Below are positions 15,044-24,618 of a stretch of DNA of 36,098 nt, in pieces. The position numbers and the translations under genes are program-made. Position 1 is the first letter of the stretch, and each line of letters opens with the position of its first letter. The stretch lies in assembly GCF_009760915.1 (NCBI RefSeq), contig NZ_VIDQ01000076.1, positions 1-36,098 on the forward strand, given 5' to 3'. The DNA comes from Azohydromonas aeria (lineage in GTDB: Bacteria > Pseudomonadota > Gammaproteobacteria > Burkholderiales > Burkholderiaceae_C). The notes beneath the pieces are model-generated. The model made no database searches. It was not told the origin of the DNA and was given only the letters and a program-made list of their open reading frames with translations.

Positions 15044-15239
15044 GAGTTTTTCCTTTTCGAAGACAAATCTTATGTTCGGCGGCCTTTTCTTCTTCGGCAA
15101 CCGTTTTTGAAGCGCCACGCACTATACGTTGCTGCAGCACCCTTGCCCCGTCTGCAGACGCAACAGCACCAGGCAGCGGCTGACGCCTGCGTCCGGGACC
15201 AGCCCAATGGGGTTAGAAGGAGGCTGCGGATGCCGGTTT

Positions 15240-15478
15240 GCACAAAACGGCTCACGTTCAGCGATTCCATGCCCGTTCGCGCAGCGTCCGCCTGCAACGA
15301 GACAGCTGCGGCGCCGATGCAGTTGGCTGCACAAAAGCACTCACGGTTGCTGCATGGGATCTGCACGTTTCCACTCACCACAGCGCACAGAAGCTCTCAC
15401 GCTCAAACCTCGGAAATGCGGATTTCCACTCACCGCAGCGCACAGAAGCTCTCACGTCGGCGCACGAAAGCTCTCACA
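15240..15478 (+). repeat. Origin iterons (five 17-bp direct repeats)
   Basis: Five direct repeats fit GCACAnAAGCTCTCACG: 15240-15256 (GCACAAAACGGCTCACG, weakest), 15329-15345, 15385-15401, 15440-15456 and 15462-15478. The third and fourth copies are part of a longer duplicated block that includes TTTCCACTCACCnCAGC before each iteron. An AT-richer stretch follows (about 15479-15560) and then the rep gene. This is the typical build of an iteron-controlled oriV between divergent parA and rep. No DnaA box is certain. Confidence 0.85.
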
Positions 15479-15642
15479 GCAACACAGCCAAGTCGTTGTT
15501 GCACAACGATTTTTCCGTCCGTCAAATAGTGTTGGAATTGGATTGAACTTGTATTGCTCAACTGGCATCAAGGCACGCGTGTTTTTGGCGTGAGAACGGT
15601 ACGGCCTGGAGCAACGCGCATCAGCCTTTCGTACCAAGCTTC

Positions 15643-15675
15643 GTGTGAGAATTCGCCGTTGTCCTGATCTCACAC
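15643..15675. promoter_or_regulatory. Inverted half-iterons at the rep start, likely autorepression operator
   Basis: GTGTGAGA (15643-15650) and TCTCACAC (15668-15675) form a perfect 8-bp inverted repeat immediately before the rep ATG at 15680. TCTCAC is the 3' core of the iteron. In Rep_3-type plasmids, Rep dimers bind inverted half-iterons like this to repress rep. Confidence 0.75.
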
Positions 15676-15679
15676 TTGC

Positions 15680-17224
15680 ATGGTCACCCGCTCCAAACCT
15701 GCCGCTCAGCCTGCGCTGTTTGAAGGCATGGATCCGCCTGCGAACCGCGTGCGGGTGAACACGGCGGCCACTGCGCCGGCCGCCGAGGTGGACCCGGGCA
15801 CGCTGCGTCGCGCCGATGGCGAGCTGCGCACCGTGCGCAAGCCGGTCGAGATGGCGGTGCTGGAGCCCCGCACCCGGCGCATCACGCTGTGGAGTCGCAA
15901 GGCCTGGCTGCTGCTGGTGAGCTATTCGCTCAATACCGAGGCGGCCAAGATCGCCGACGGCATGGTCTGGCGCATCCCGTTGCGCACCCTCATGCGCGAT
16001 GCCAGCTTCTCCAGCCGCGACCACGCGCATATCAAGGAAAGCATCCGCGAGTGCCAGCGCACGCTGGTGGAGTGGTCCGAGTCGGTACGCGATCCGCGAA
16101 CCGGCGAAGTGCGCACCTGGGCCTCCAGCCAGCTGCTGGGCAGCGTCGAGTTCGTCACCAACGCCGCTGGGCGCGAGTGCATCGAGTGGTCGCTGCCGCC
16201 GACGCTGCTCAAGGAGCTGCGCGCCTACCAGCACTACTACATGCTCTCCCTCAACGTCGTGGCCGAGATCGGCCTGAACTCGACGCTGAGCCTGTACGAG
16301 ATCGTGTGCCGCTACCGCAGCAATCCCAGTGGCCTGACCATGCGCCGGCCCTGGCAGGAGTGGGTGCCGGTGCTCACCGGGGAGTCCGACGAGAGCGCGC
16401 GCATCCGCTCGCAGATCCGCTACGGCAAGCAGGCCGGCGAGGCCAGGGAGCGCTACGGCGAGTTCCGCTACTTCAACCGCGACGTGGTGCAGAAGGCCGT
16501 GCGCGAGCTCAATGCCGTGCAGGATGAGTTTCTGGTCGAGCCTGTTCTCATCAAGGAAGGCCGGGCGGTGAAGGAACTGCAGTTCCGCATCCATCACCGC
16601 AAGGGCTTCGTGGCCGCTCGCGGCGGCGAGCTCAGCGCGCAGGAGCAGTCGGCGGTGGACAGCGCCGTGGGCGTGGGCGTCAACGAGAAGGTGGCGCGCA
16701 GCCTGGTGCGCCAGTACGGCGGCGAGCAGCTGCGCGCCGGCGTCGAGCAGGCCGGGCAGGCCAGCGGCCTGCAGAACCCGGCCGGCTTCGTGGTGGCCCA
16801 GGTACGCGCCCAGGCCCGCGCCGGCGACGCCGCCCCGGGCCCAGCCGCCGCGCCTACCCGGCCGCAGCCGACGCCGGAGGAGGGCATGCGGCTGGCGCTG
16901 GAGGACTTTCGCGCCAGCCGCGTGGAAAACGCCAAGGCGCACTGGCCCGAGGTGCCCGTCGAAGTGCAGGAGGACTACCTGCGCCGCTTCGAAGCGTTCG
17001 CCCGTGAGCGCTTCCCGTACCTGCTGCGCGACTTCACGGCCACCGGCCTGAAAAAGCCCATCGTGCGGGCCAACTTCTTCCAGTGGCTGGCCGAGACGAT
17101 GGCCAACGAGTCGGGCCCGGGTTGGACGCCCTCGGCCGAGCAGCTCGTGGCCCACTTGGTGGCGCAAGCCCCGCCTGCGCCGAGCCCCAGCGCTGCCGCG
17201 AAGCCTGCGCGCAAGCGCCGCTGA
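15680..17224 (+). CDS. Rep_3-type plasmid replication initiator
   Basis: The 514-aa protein carries the two winged-helix domains of iteron-binding initiators. The first is near residues 60-200 (RRITLWSRKAWLLLVSYSL, SSRDHAHIKESIRECQRTLVEW). The second is near 205-320 (STLSLYEIVCRYRSNP, FRYFNRDVVQKAVRELNAVQDEFLVEPVLIKEGRAVKELQFRI). The C-terminal about 190 residues are helical and alanine-rich with a basic end (KPARKRR), longer than the usual 300-aa initiators. Rep binds the upstream iterons to open the origin and probably represses its own promoter through the inverted half-sites at 15643-15675. Divergent parA-parB and the iterons support a complete maintenance module. Confidence 0.9.
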   Translation: MVTRSKPAAQPALFEGMDPPANRVRVNTAATAPAAEVDPGTLRRADGELRTVRKPVEMAVLEPRTRRITLWSRKAWLLLVSYSLNTEAAKIADGMVWRIPLRTLMRDASFSSRDHAHIKESIRECQRTLVEWSESVRDPRTGEVRTWASSQLLGSVEFVTNAAGRECIEWSLPPTLLKELRAYQHYYMLSLNVVAEIGLNSTLSLYEIVCRYRSNPSGLTMRRPWQEWVPVLTGESDESARIRSQIRYGKQAGEARERYGEFRYFNRDVVQKAVRELNAVQDEFLVEPVLIKEGRAVKELQFRIHHRKGFVAARGGELSAQEQSAVDSAVGVGVNEKVARSLVRQYGGEQLRAGVEQAGQASGLQNPAGFVVAQVRAQARAGDAAPGPAAAPTRPQPTPEEGMRLALEDFRASRVENAKAHWPEVPVEVQEDYLRRFEAFARERFPYLLRDFTATGLKKPIVRANFFQWLAETMANESGPGWTPSAEQLVAHLVAQAPPAPSPSAAAKPARKRR

Positions 17225-17259
17225 AGCCGTCCTGCTTTTCGGCCTGATGTAAGGGTGCA

Positions 17260-17925
<666 letters not shown>

Positions 17926-18190
17926 TGCCTTGCTCGTCCATTGGACAAAACGCCTCGCCCGGCTCGCATACAGCTGAAAATTACCTTGGTTCATGCCGCA
18001 GTGCTTACAGTGATTCATCCAGCAGGACGAAGCCGTGGTCTGGCTATAGTCGGTACAGTAATGCGGTGAATAATCGCGCAGACGTGTTGCCGGACATGCC
18101 GTCAAATCGAGAGTACAGTAAGAGACGGCAGGATCGTCATACCTGCCCCGATTTAAGTTGCCGTTGTCGCCATCGTCATATTCAAGGCTT
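17926..18190. other. Low-GC stretch without a convincing gene
   Basis: This stretch is clearly less GC-rich than the replicon. A minus-strand ORF (17824-18207) runs through it but has no recognisable features and overlaps both neighbouring remnants. It probably belongs to the remains of a larger lost gene that included the DUF5710 fragment. Confidence 0.35.
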
Positions 18191-18441
18191 TCATGTCCCA
18201 CAGGCAAGATGATGTCGTGGATACGGGTCGCCGATTGGCATTTTCAGCAAGTATGCCAAGCCTCGGCGAAGAAATAGCCTGTGCGCGCACGGTGATTCAG
18301 GCTCGCTGGGAAGCCAACGGTCGAACGCAGCAGGATACACGCCTTCTGCGAACCACATCTTGCGCTTTGCATCCCACCGTACGCCCAGGCGCTTGACCAT
18401 CTCTTTTTTGGAAAAAGGGCCTACAGATCAATGCGTGGCAT
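18191..18441 (-). pseudogene. DUF5710-type domain fragment with frameshift
   Basis: From ATG 18441 the minus strand reads MPRIDL and then meets TAG. One frame over it continues as PFSKKEMVKRLGVRWDAKRKMWFAEGVYPAAFDRWLP. Joined, these resemble DUF5710, a short domain of plasmid relaxases, primases and related proteins (typical pattern: V-PF-EKDEAKRLGARWDAARKxWYVP). The rest up to the stop at 18191 shows no match. The fragment is probably the N-terminus of a lost plasmid DNA-processing gene. Confidence 0.55.
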
Positions 18442-18488
18442 GAAAAGCTGCCTTCAATCAATAAGATCGGATCAGAAAATTATTGCTT

Positions 18489-18677
18489 CTACTGGCTTCC
18501 AAACAAGGCCTTGAACGGCGCTCCTAGAAAAGGAAGCGCAAGCACCGCGAGAGTTATCTTTCCTAGCATGGTGACTTTTCCACCGGACTCATATTGCTTC
18601 GTGCCGCAATAAGGACACAAATGCTCATGGGAGAGATGTGTGAAAAGGCTGCCGCCCTTACGCCAAAGATGCGGCAC
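18489..18677 (-). CDS. Small protein with one CPYC pair and a membrane helix, unknown
   Basis: This 62-aa ORF has CPYCGTKQYESGG, half of a zinc-ribbon-like site, followed by a hydrophobic segment (ITLAVLALPFLGAPFKALF) at the C-terminus. A second CXXC pair is not visible in frame, so the N-terminal part may be frameshifted. No operon partner or clear Shine-Dalgarno was found. It may be a genuine small membrane protein or a remnant. Confidence 0.3.
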   Translation of the reverse strand: MPHLWRKGGSLFTHLSHEHLCPYCGTKQYESGGKVTMLGKITLAVLALPFLGAPFKALFGSQ

Positions 18678-19018
18678 CGACCTGCAACCGCATTATCGAC
18701 GGGTAATCCGGTTGTCGCTCATGACAAGAAGCCCTGCAGAACGTCAGCGCGGTCATGGTGCCGCTGCAGCAGGCATCCTTTTGAAGCTCGGAGGAAAAGC
18801 AGTTGCAACATACCTGTTGGAGCATTTCCCATTCGATGATGGGTTCTCATGGCAAAACGTCAAAAATCGTGATGTACTAACACAGCTTCGAAGCGTGTTT
18901 TTAACCCCACTACACGCACAAGTAGCTGATAGACAACAAAAAATCGGCGTCACATTCACTTGTGTGCTGAGCTGGATGTTGAAGCAGCCGCACTGTCAGA
19001 GAGGCTTGTCGCCACGCG
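18678..19018. other. Gap before the giant recombinase gene
   Basis: A plus-strand ORF (18640-19029) crosses this stretch with some protein-like sequence (GILLKLGGKAVATYLLEHFPFDDGFSWQNV) but no family match, and it overlaps the start of the next gene in another frame. GC content is low. The promoter of the downstream gene should lie here, but no clear -35/-10 pair stands out. Confidence 0.3.
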
Positions 19019-22000
19019 ATGTCCCATGAATTGCAAGCCGCCAGTGGGCAGAACCAAGCCCTGCAACCGCATGCACGCTCGCAGCGGCTGCTTGACTTGG
19101 TACTGCCGCCCTTGCCCAGAAGCTATGCGGATGCGCTCCTGCACAGCGGCAGCACTTTCAAGCTCATCGACCAGTGGTTCGGCCTGAAATGCCATGAAAA
19201 TCTCGGTATCGGGTTGACGGAACATCGATCGGCAAAGAGAACCGGAGAGGCGCCCGAATACGAGCTGGCTCCGCTGCTGACCTTGCCCATGGCCATGCAG
19301 TTGCACGACAGCATGCCCATGCTGAAAGCCGTGCTGCTGTCAGGATACGTCTTGGGCCGGCAGGAAACACGGCTGCTGGCCCATCTCGCGGACGGCGTCA
19401 GGCTGTCGGCCAAGCCCAGCGGCACGTGGAAGGCGATCATGCCGCCACGGCTGAAGAATGAGTTCAGCTTGCAGGAAGCGCTGCAGCACTGCCGAAGCCA
19501 TGTCAGCACATGCCTGCGCGATACGGCGGGTTTGCACAAGGACAAGGTAAAATGGCTGCGGAATTTGGGGCAGTGGTGCGACCTGCTGTTGGAGCCTGCT
19601 GCCAAGGTCAGGCCGGTATTGCAGGATCCGGAAATCTCCCCAGCACGCCAGCCGGCGACGCGTGAGTTTGCCGACCCTGCGCCCGCACCTGTCCGGATTG
19701 ACTTCAATGTGGACACCGATGGCGACAGTGATGTCGCCGCTGGCGGCAATGGCGAGACGGAATTCCTCCTCCCATCGCGACAAGCCCCGGAAGCGCCGTA
19801 TCCAGAGCCCCGTGCCTTGCCCGATCCTGCACGGACCTTGGAAACTCGGGCTAGTGCAGAGGCGCGTCGCGCCAGGACGGGTTTTCGCTCCGCCCTGGAA
19901 AATCAACACCTGGTGTGGGTCAACGAGCAACTGTCGCCCGCAGACCACTCGGTATTGGTAGCCGAATTGAAATCGGCATTCACCGCGGAAATCGGTGAAA
20001 CTCCAGTGGCCGTGGGTTTGCTGGCTCTGGCGCACGTGACCGGACGATTGCTGGACCAAGCCTTGGCGTTGTCGCTGGAACCGTCTCTGGATGCGTCCTG
20101 GCTCGACGGCTGCGACACGCTCGTGCACCGGGTGCCCACGCCACCGGATGCCTGGACTCCCGACGCGCGGCAGCTGGCGCTCATGCGTTCCGAGGCCACG
20201 CATGTCCGGTTGGCGCTTCCCGGCGAGGTGGCGCACTGGCTGGAGCGTCAACTGCCACGGGATGCCAAGGGAACGCTGGGGCAGGCGCTGAAACTGCCGC
20301 GCGAGACGGTGGAAGCCGACGTCCGGGAGTGGCTCGCGGGCTTGCGCGGGCGCACCCGCGGGCTGCAGACGCTGGGCCGGGTGGAAACCTGGCTGTCCAA
20401 CGCCCTGTACCAGGCGCGGCGGGACCACGTGCCGCTGCATCTGCTCTGCGACACGGAATCGGGTCATCCTTGTCCTGCTGCCTATTACCGCGCGTACCCG
20501 TCAGCCGAACTGTCGGCGCTGCACCGCGGCACCTTGCTGAGGGCCGGATGGTCAGTGCCGGATACGGCAGCCGGAACAGGCGATACCGGCTGGGTGGGCA
20601 GCCGCCTCGATCCCCATGTTGATGCCGTCAGGGCGCAATGGGCATCCTTCACGGCCCAGTGCGAGGCGGTGGCTGGAGATGCCGGGCGGCCGCTGCACGA
20701 GCGCCACAACGCTCGCGAATGCCATGAGGTGCTGCTGCTGATGTTCCAGACGCTGCACCGCGTGGTGTCGGACCCCGTCGAATCGCTGGAGCTGCTGGAC
20801 CTGCGTACGCGCCGCATCGTCATCGCCGACAAGCAGCAGGGCGACACGCGGGCGCACCGCGTCGTGCCGCTGCCGGCACTGGCGGTGCTGCAGTGCGAGG
20901 AGCACATCAGGTATGTGCGCCGCCTGGCCGTTGAACTCGACGCCACGGCACCGCAGACGGCGGCTCGGCTGCGCTCGATGCTGGAGCAGCCCGGGCAGCG
21001 CAGCGCGCCGTTTCGCTTCCTGCTCGATGAGCAGCACGGCATCGTGCCAGTGACGCCGGCGCGGCTGGCGCAGGCCGCGGCCGGGGTGTGGACGCTGCCG
21101 CTGAATCTGGGACGGCATTTCATCTCGACCTGGCTGCTGGAGCAGGGCGCCAGCGACCAGGCCGTCAGCAGCCTGCTGGGACACCACGACCTGGGCACGC
21201 ACAACCTCTCGCTGCTGTCGCCCGTGCCTTTCGAGGCGCTGTTCGGCGACGTGAGGCAGCGGCTCGACGAGCTCGTGGCGCTGCTGGGACTGCGCTCCAT
21301 CCCGGGCTTCTTGGCGCCGGGAAGCCCGAACCACCCACCGCGCCCGGCCACGAAGCTGCCCGCGATGTCCTTCGGGCATGAACAACGCGAGCAGATGCGG
21401 CGCCAGCGGCGGCAGAAGATCCAGGCCGAGGTGGACGCCTGGATCACGGAGCAACTGGCCGGGCGGCCACCCGACGACATCACGCAGGACGACGTTGCCC
21501 GGCTGTTCGCCCGTGCGCGGGAGGCTTCGGGCAATCAGCGCAGCTACTGGGCCAGCGAACGGCTCGAAGCAATGCGCGATGCGTTGCTGGCGCTCCAGAC
21601 CACGGATGACGGCCTGGACCTGGAACTGCCCGCCATCACCTTGAGCATTCGCGACCTGGGCCACCAGTGCCCTCCGCATGGGCTGGCCTGCGCCCGGTGG
21701 CTGCGTCGCTTTCGCAAGGCCTTGCACGCGTTCTGGGCCGCGGAGATCAAGGCCTGGCGTGCGGCGCGCTCGTCGGGGCCCGCGCCGCATCTTGAGGCCC
21801 TGGTGTTGACGCTGGTCGTGGACTCGCTGCTCGTGGATCCCGAGGTCTGGCGCGGGTGGAACAAGGGCCACACCCGACTGGAGGTCTTTCTCGATGACGC
21901 CGGCTTGGCGTGGGTGCGCGCCGGACTGCCCAGCGGAAACTCCCGGCTTTATCCAGTGCGCCGGGTCTTCGCGGAGATGGTGGCCGGTGTGGATGCCGCG

Positions 22001-24586
22001 GCCTGGAGGAGCTGCAGCCTGGCGTCCGTGACGCGGCTGGCCAACACGCTGGACTGGCAGGGTTGCGGCATGGCGCCGCTTTCTGGCTTCGACGCGCTGT
22101 TGGCACGCGTGCTGGCGGGCACGGCGGCCGATGCGCCGGGCCTGGTGCTGGGCTTTGCCGGCGGCGCGCACGGCAGCGTCTCGCCGGAAGGCGCCTGCCT
22201 GGAGCGCGCGGGCGGCCTGCCGCCCACACAGGCTGCGGTGGACGCCTGGGGTGGCGGCCGCGCCACGCCGGAAGACGAACCGGAAGAGGAGGGCGCCGCG
22301 CTGCCCATGAAGAGGGCGGGCCGGCTTCGCGACGAGGCGCTGTTTCGCGAGCGCATGTCGCTGGCGCTGCGGCTGATGGACCGCTCGGCCGCGGCGCGTG
22401 CCCGGGTGCAGGAGCGCCGTGGCGCGGTCCCGGGTGGAAGCCCGTCCGCCGGCCGCGAGCTGCGCCCGATGCGGCGGTTCACCGAGGCCATTGAGGCGCA
22501 ATCCGCCGACCTGCTGCACTCACCTGCGCTGCCGCCCATGTGCGGCCTGGCAGCGCAGTGGATGTACCGCCTGGCCAAGCTGGGCCAGAAGGGCGGACGC
22601 GACTATGCGCCGAAGACGCTGCGCAATTATTGGTCGTCATGGGCGCTGCGTGCCATCGAGGAGTTCGGGGCCATCGATCCGGCGGCCCTGTCGGCCGATG
22701 AGCTCGAAGGGCTGTACCTGCAGATCGCCGAGGACGCCGAGGTCGAGAGCCGACAGCACCTGTACGCGCCGATGCGCAGCCTGCACCGCCACCTCGTAGT
22801 CCACCATGGTGTGTGCGAAATCAACTGGCATGCGCTGCAGCAGGCGACGCAGCAAGGCCTGGCGCGCGTCGACGCCAACCTGGTGCACGAGCACGAATAC
22901 TTCCGGGCGCTGGCGATGCTGCGGGCGGACGGGGCCATGCCGGCACGCGTGAGGGCCATGCAGGCTGCCGTCCTGGTGCTGCTGTTTCGCTTCGGGCTGC
23001 GCATTGCCGAGTGCCTGGGGCTGCGCGCCGGGGACGTCGTGTTCGACGCGGACCGTGGACGCTGGCGCGTGCTGGTGCGGGCCAACCGCTACCGCGCGCT
23101 GAAGACCGAAAGCGCCCGGCGCTGCGTCGTGCAGATCGAAAGCCTCGGCGACCAGGAACACGAGGCGCTCAGCAACTGGGTGCTGCACGTCCAGCACCAT
23201 GCCGGCCCGCAGGAGGTGCAGCCGCTGTTTTCAGCCGGCAGCGCGGGCCAGGACCGCGCCGATCTGTTCCCGCGTCGGCTGATCACGCTCAGGATCGTGC
23301 AGGCATTGCGCAGCGCCAGTGGCGATCCGTCGGTGCGCATTCATCACTGCCGGCATGCCTACGCGACACGGCTCCTGGGCCGTGGCCTGCAGGTGCGGGC
23401 AGCCATGCCGGCGACGCCGGACGCCGAAGGCAGCAATGCCGCCGGCACGCTGCACGAGCTGACATCGGAGGAACGGCCGTCCCGGCGTTTCGTGTGGGCG
23501 GTCGCGTCCTTGATGGGACACGCGTCGCCGGCCACCACGCTGCAGAGCTATTTCCATGGCGGGCACCTGCTGCTGCGCCACTGGTGCGAAACGACGCTCT
23601 GGCCCGAGGCCGCTGAACTGGACGGTGCCGAGGGTTTCGCTTTCGCCACGGGTACCAGCCTGAGGACGCTGCAGCGGGCGCTCCAGCGCTCCCGCGCCGC
23701 TGGCGACATCGAACCGTCCTCGAACCGGCAGCCGCCGCTGGAACTCGCCAGGAAGCTGTGGTCCCGGATCGATGTCCTGGGCAGCGGCCCGCGGGTTTCG
23801 CTTCCACTCACCTTGCCGCCATTGGCCTTGCTGCCCCAGGGCGACGCCTTCCACTCGGCCGACGCCATCATCGAGCACTGGCGGCGCTTCGGACGCGTGG
23901 ACGGCCTTGCGGAGCGTCTGCATGTCACCGAACCCTGGATCGAGCACGTACTGCGCGCGGCTGCGTCCCTGACGGACAAGCACAGGACCAGCAGGACGCC
24001 ACCGGATCAGCGATGGGTCGAAGCCACGACTTCGGAATACCCGGAACACGAGCGCTACCAGGTCCAGCAGGCCTTGCAGCGGCTGCAACCGGCTCCAAAA
24101 GAGCGGTGCGAGGAATTTGCCGGCCTGATCGAACGCTGCCTGGTGCCCGCCGCCCGCATGCTGGTCATCGAGACCATCGGTGCGTTGGAGCAAGCCGTCG
24201 ATCTGGCTGGGCACATCCTTGGAAACAGCAGATCGCTCGTATTGCTGGTGCCAGCGAAAACCTCAGGGCGTGGGGCATCATCAATCCGCCCAACGGCAAA
24301 GGCGTCGGCTCAAGGAATTGAAAGCGAAAACGTCTTCGAATTGGCAGAGCGAGCGAGGCAATTAGGCCTGATGGTCGAGGTTCATGGTCGGGTTGCCGGT
24401 GCACGGGACAGTTCGCACAATTGGCTGCGGCCCGGGGACCGGGTGGGATTGACGGTGAAACGGGATCAGGCAGCTCCTGTGCGCTCCGCCAGGACATACG
24501 CCCGGATTCTTGCGGTTGCCGCCGTCGCATGGCGCGCACAGCAGACACTGGCGCAAGCCGCTTCAGCAATGAATGCCTTTCATTGA
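19019..24586 (+). CDS. Giant protein with two tyrosine-recombinase-like domains
   Basis: A single uninterrupted frame of 1855 codons. Residues about 540-790 look like a recombinase catalytic domain: Arg 581 (TLHRVVSDPVESLELLDL), Lys in DKQQGDTRAHRVVPLP, LNLGRHF with Arg 699, and LGHHDLG with His 722. However, the first His of HXXR is Asn 696 and no tyrosine follows the GHH motif, so it is probably inactive. Residues about 1170-1530 form a second unit with an SAM-like core-binding part (APKTLRNYWSSWALRAI) and a full set: Arg 1328 (FGLRIAECLGL), Lys 1362, His 1442/Arg 1445 (HHCRH), His 1501 (MGHASPATT) and Tyr 1511 (LQSYFHG). About 500 N-terminal and 320 C-terminal residues match nothing I know. 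Typical integrases are 300-500 aa. A convergent unknown gene follows. The substrate is unknown. Confidence 0.8.
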   Translation: MSHELQAASGQNQALQPHARSQRLLDLVLPPLPRSYADALLHSGSTFKLIDQWFGLKCHENLGIGLTEHRSAKRTGEAPEYELAPLLTLPMAMQLHDSMPMLKAVLLSGYVLGRQETRLLAHLADGVRLSAKPSGTWKAIMPPRLKNEFSLQEALQHCRSHVSTCLRDTAGLHKDKVKWLRNLGQWCDLLLEPAAKVRPVLQDPEISPARQPATREFADPAPAPVRIDFNVDTDGDSDVAAGGNGETEFLLPSRQAPEAPYPEPRALPDPARTLETRASAEARRARTGFRSALENQHLVWVNEQLSPADHSVLVAELKSAFTAEIGETPVAVGLLALAHVTGRLLDQALALSLEPSLDASWLDGCDTLVHRVPTPPDAWTPDARQLALMRSEATHVRLALPGEVAHWLERQLPRDAKGTLGQALKLPRETVEADVREWLAGLRGRTRGLQTLGRVETWLSNALYQARRDHVPLHLLCDTESGHPCPAAYYRAYPSAELSALHRGTLLRAGWSVPDTAAGTGDTGWVGSRLDPHVDAVRAQWASFTAQCEAVAGDAGRPLHERHNARECHEVLLLMFQTLHRVVSDPVESLELLDLRTRRIVIADKQQGDTRAHRVVPLPALAVLQCEEHIRYVRRLAVELDATAPQTAARLRSMLEQPGQRSAPFRFLLDEQHGIVPVTPARLAQAAAGVWTLPLNLGRHFISTWLLEQGASDQAVSSLLGHHDLGTHNLSLLSPVPFEALFGDVRQRLDELVALLGLRSIPGFLAPGSPNHPPRPATKLPAMSFGHEQREQMRRQRRQKIQAEVDAWITEQLAGRPPDDITQDDVARLFARAREASGNQRSYWASERLEAMRDALLALQTTDDGLDLELPAITLSIRDLGHQCPPHGLACARWLRRFRKALHAFWAAEIKAWRAARSSGPAPHLEALVLTLVVDSLLVDPEVWRGWNKGHTRLEVFLDDAGLAWVRAGLPSGNSRLYPVRRVFAEMVAGVDAAAWRSCSLASVTRLANTLDWQGCGMAPLSGFDALLARVLAGTAADAPGLVLGFAGGAHGSVSPEGACLERAGGLPPTQAAVDAWGGGRATPEDEPEEEGAALPMKRAGRLRDEALFRERMSLALRLMDRSAAARARVQERRGAVPGGSPSAGRELRPMRRFTEAIEAQSADLLHSPALPPMCGLAAQWMYRLAKLGQKGGRDYAPKTLRNYWSSWALRAIEEFGAIDPAALSADELEGLYLQIAEDAEVESRQHLYAPMRSLHRHLVVHHGVCEINWHALQQATQQGLARVDANLVHEHEYFRALAMLRADGAMPARVRAMQAAVLVLLFRFGLRIAECLGLRAGDVVFDADRGRWRVLVRANRYRALKTESARRCVVQIESLGDQEHEALSNWVLHVQHHAGPQEVQPLFSAGSAGQDRADLFPRRLITLRIVQALRSASGDPSVRIHHCRHAYATRLLGRGLQVRAAMPATPDAEGSNAAGTLHELTSEERPSRRFVWAVASLMGHASPATTLQSYFHGGHLLLRHWCETTLWPEAAELDGAEGFAFATGTSLRTLQRALQRSRAAGDIEPSSNRQPPLELARKLWSRIDVLGSGPRVSLPLTLPPLALLPQGDAFHSADAIIEHWRRFGRVDGLAERLHVTEPWIEHVLRAAASLTDKHRTSRTPPDQRWVEATTSEYPEHERYQVQQALQRLQPAPKERCEEFAGLIERCLVPAARMLVIETIGALEQAVDLAGHILGNSRSLVLLVPAKTSGRGASSIRPTAKASAQGIESENVFELAERARQLGLMVEVHGRVAGARDSSHNWLRPGDRVGLTVKRDQAAPVRSARTYARILAVAAVAWRAQQTLAQAASAMNAFH

Positions 24587-24618
24587 TGCAATACTGCCAT
24601 TGTCGAAAGCCTGCGGAT

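Noticed and set aside
20552..22519. 655-codon minus-strand ORF opposite the giant recombinase
   Set aside because: Gln/Arg/His-rich shadow sequence; recombinase motifs on the plus strand support the other frame.
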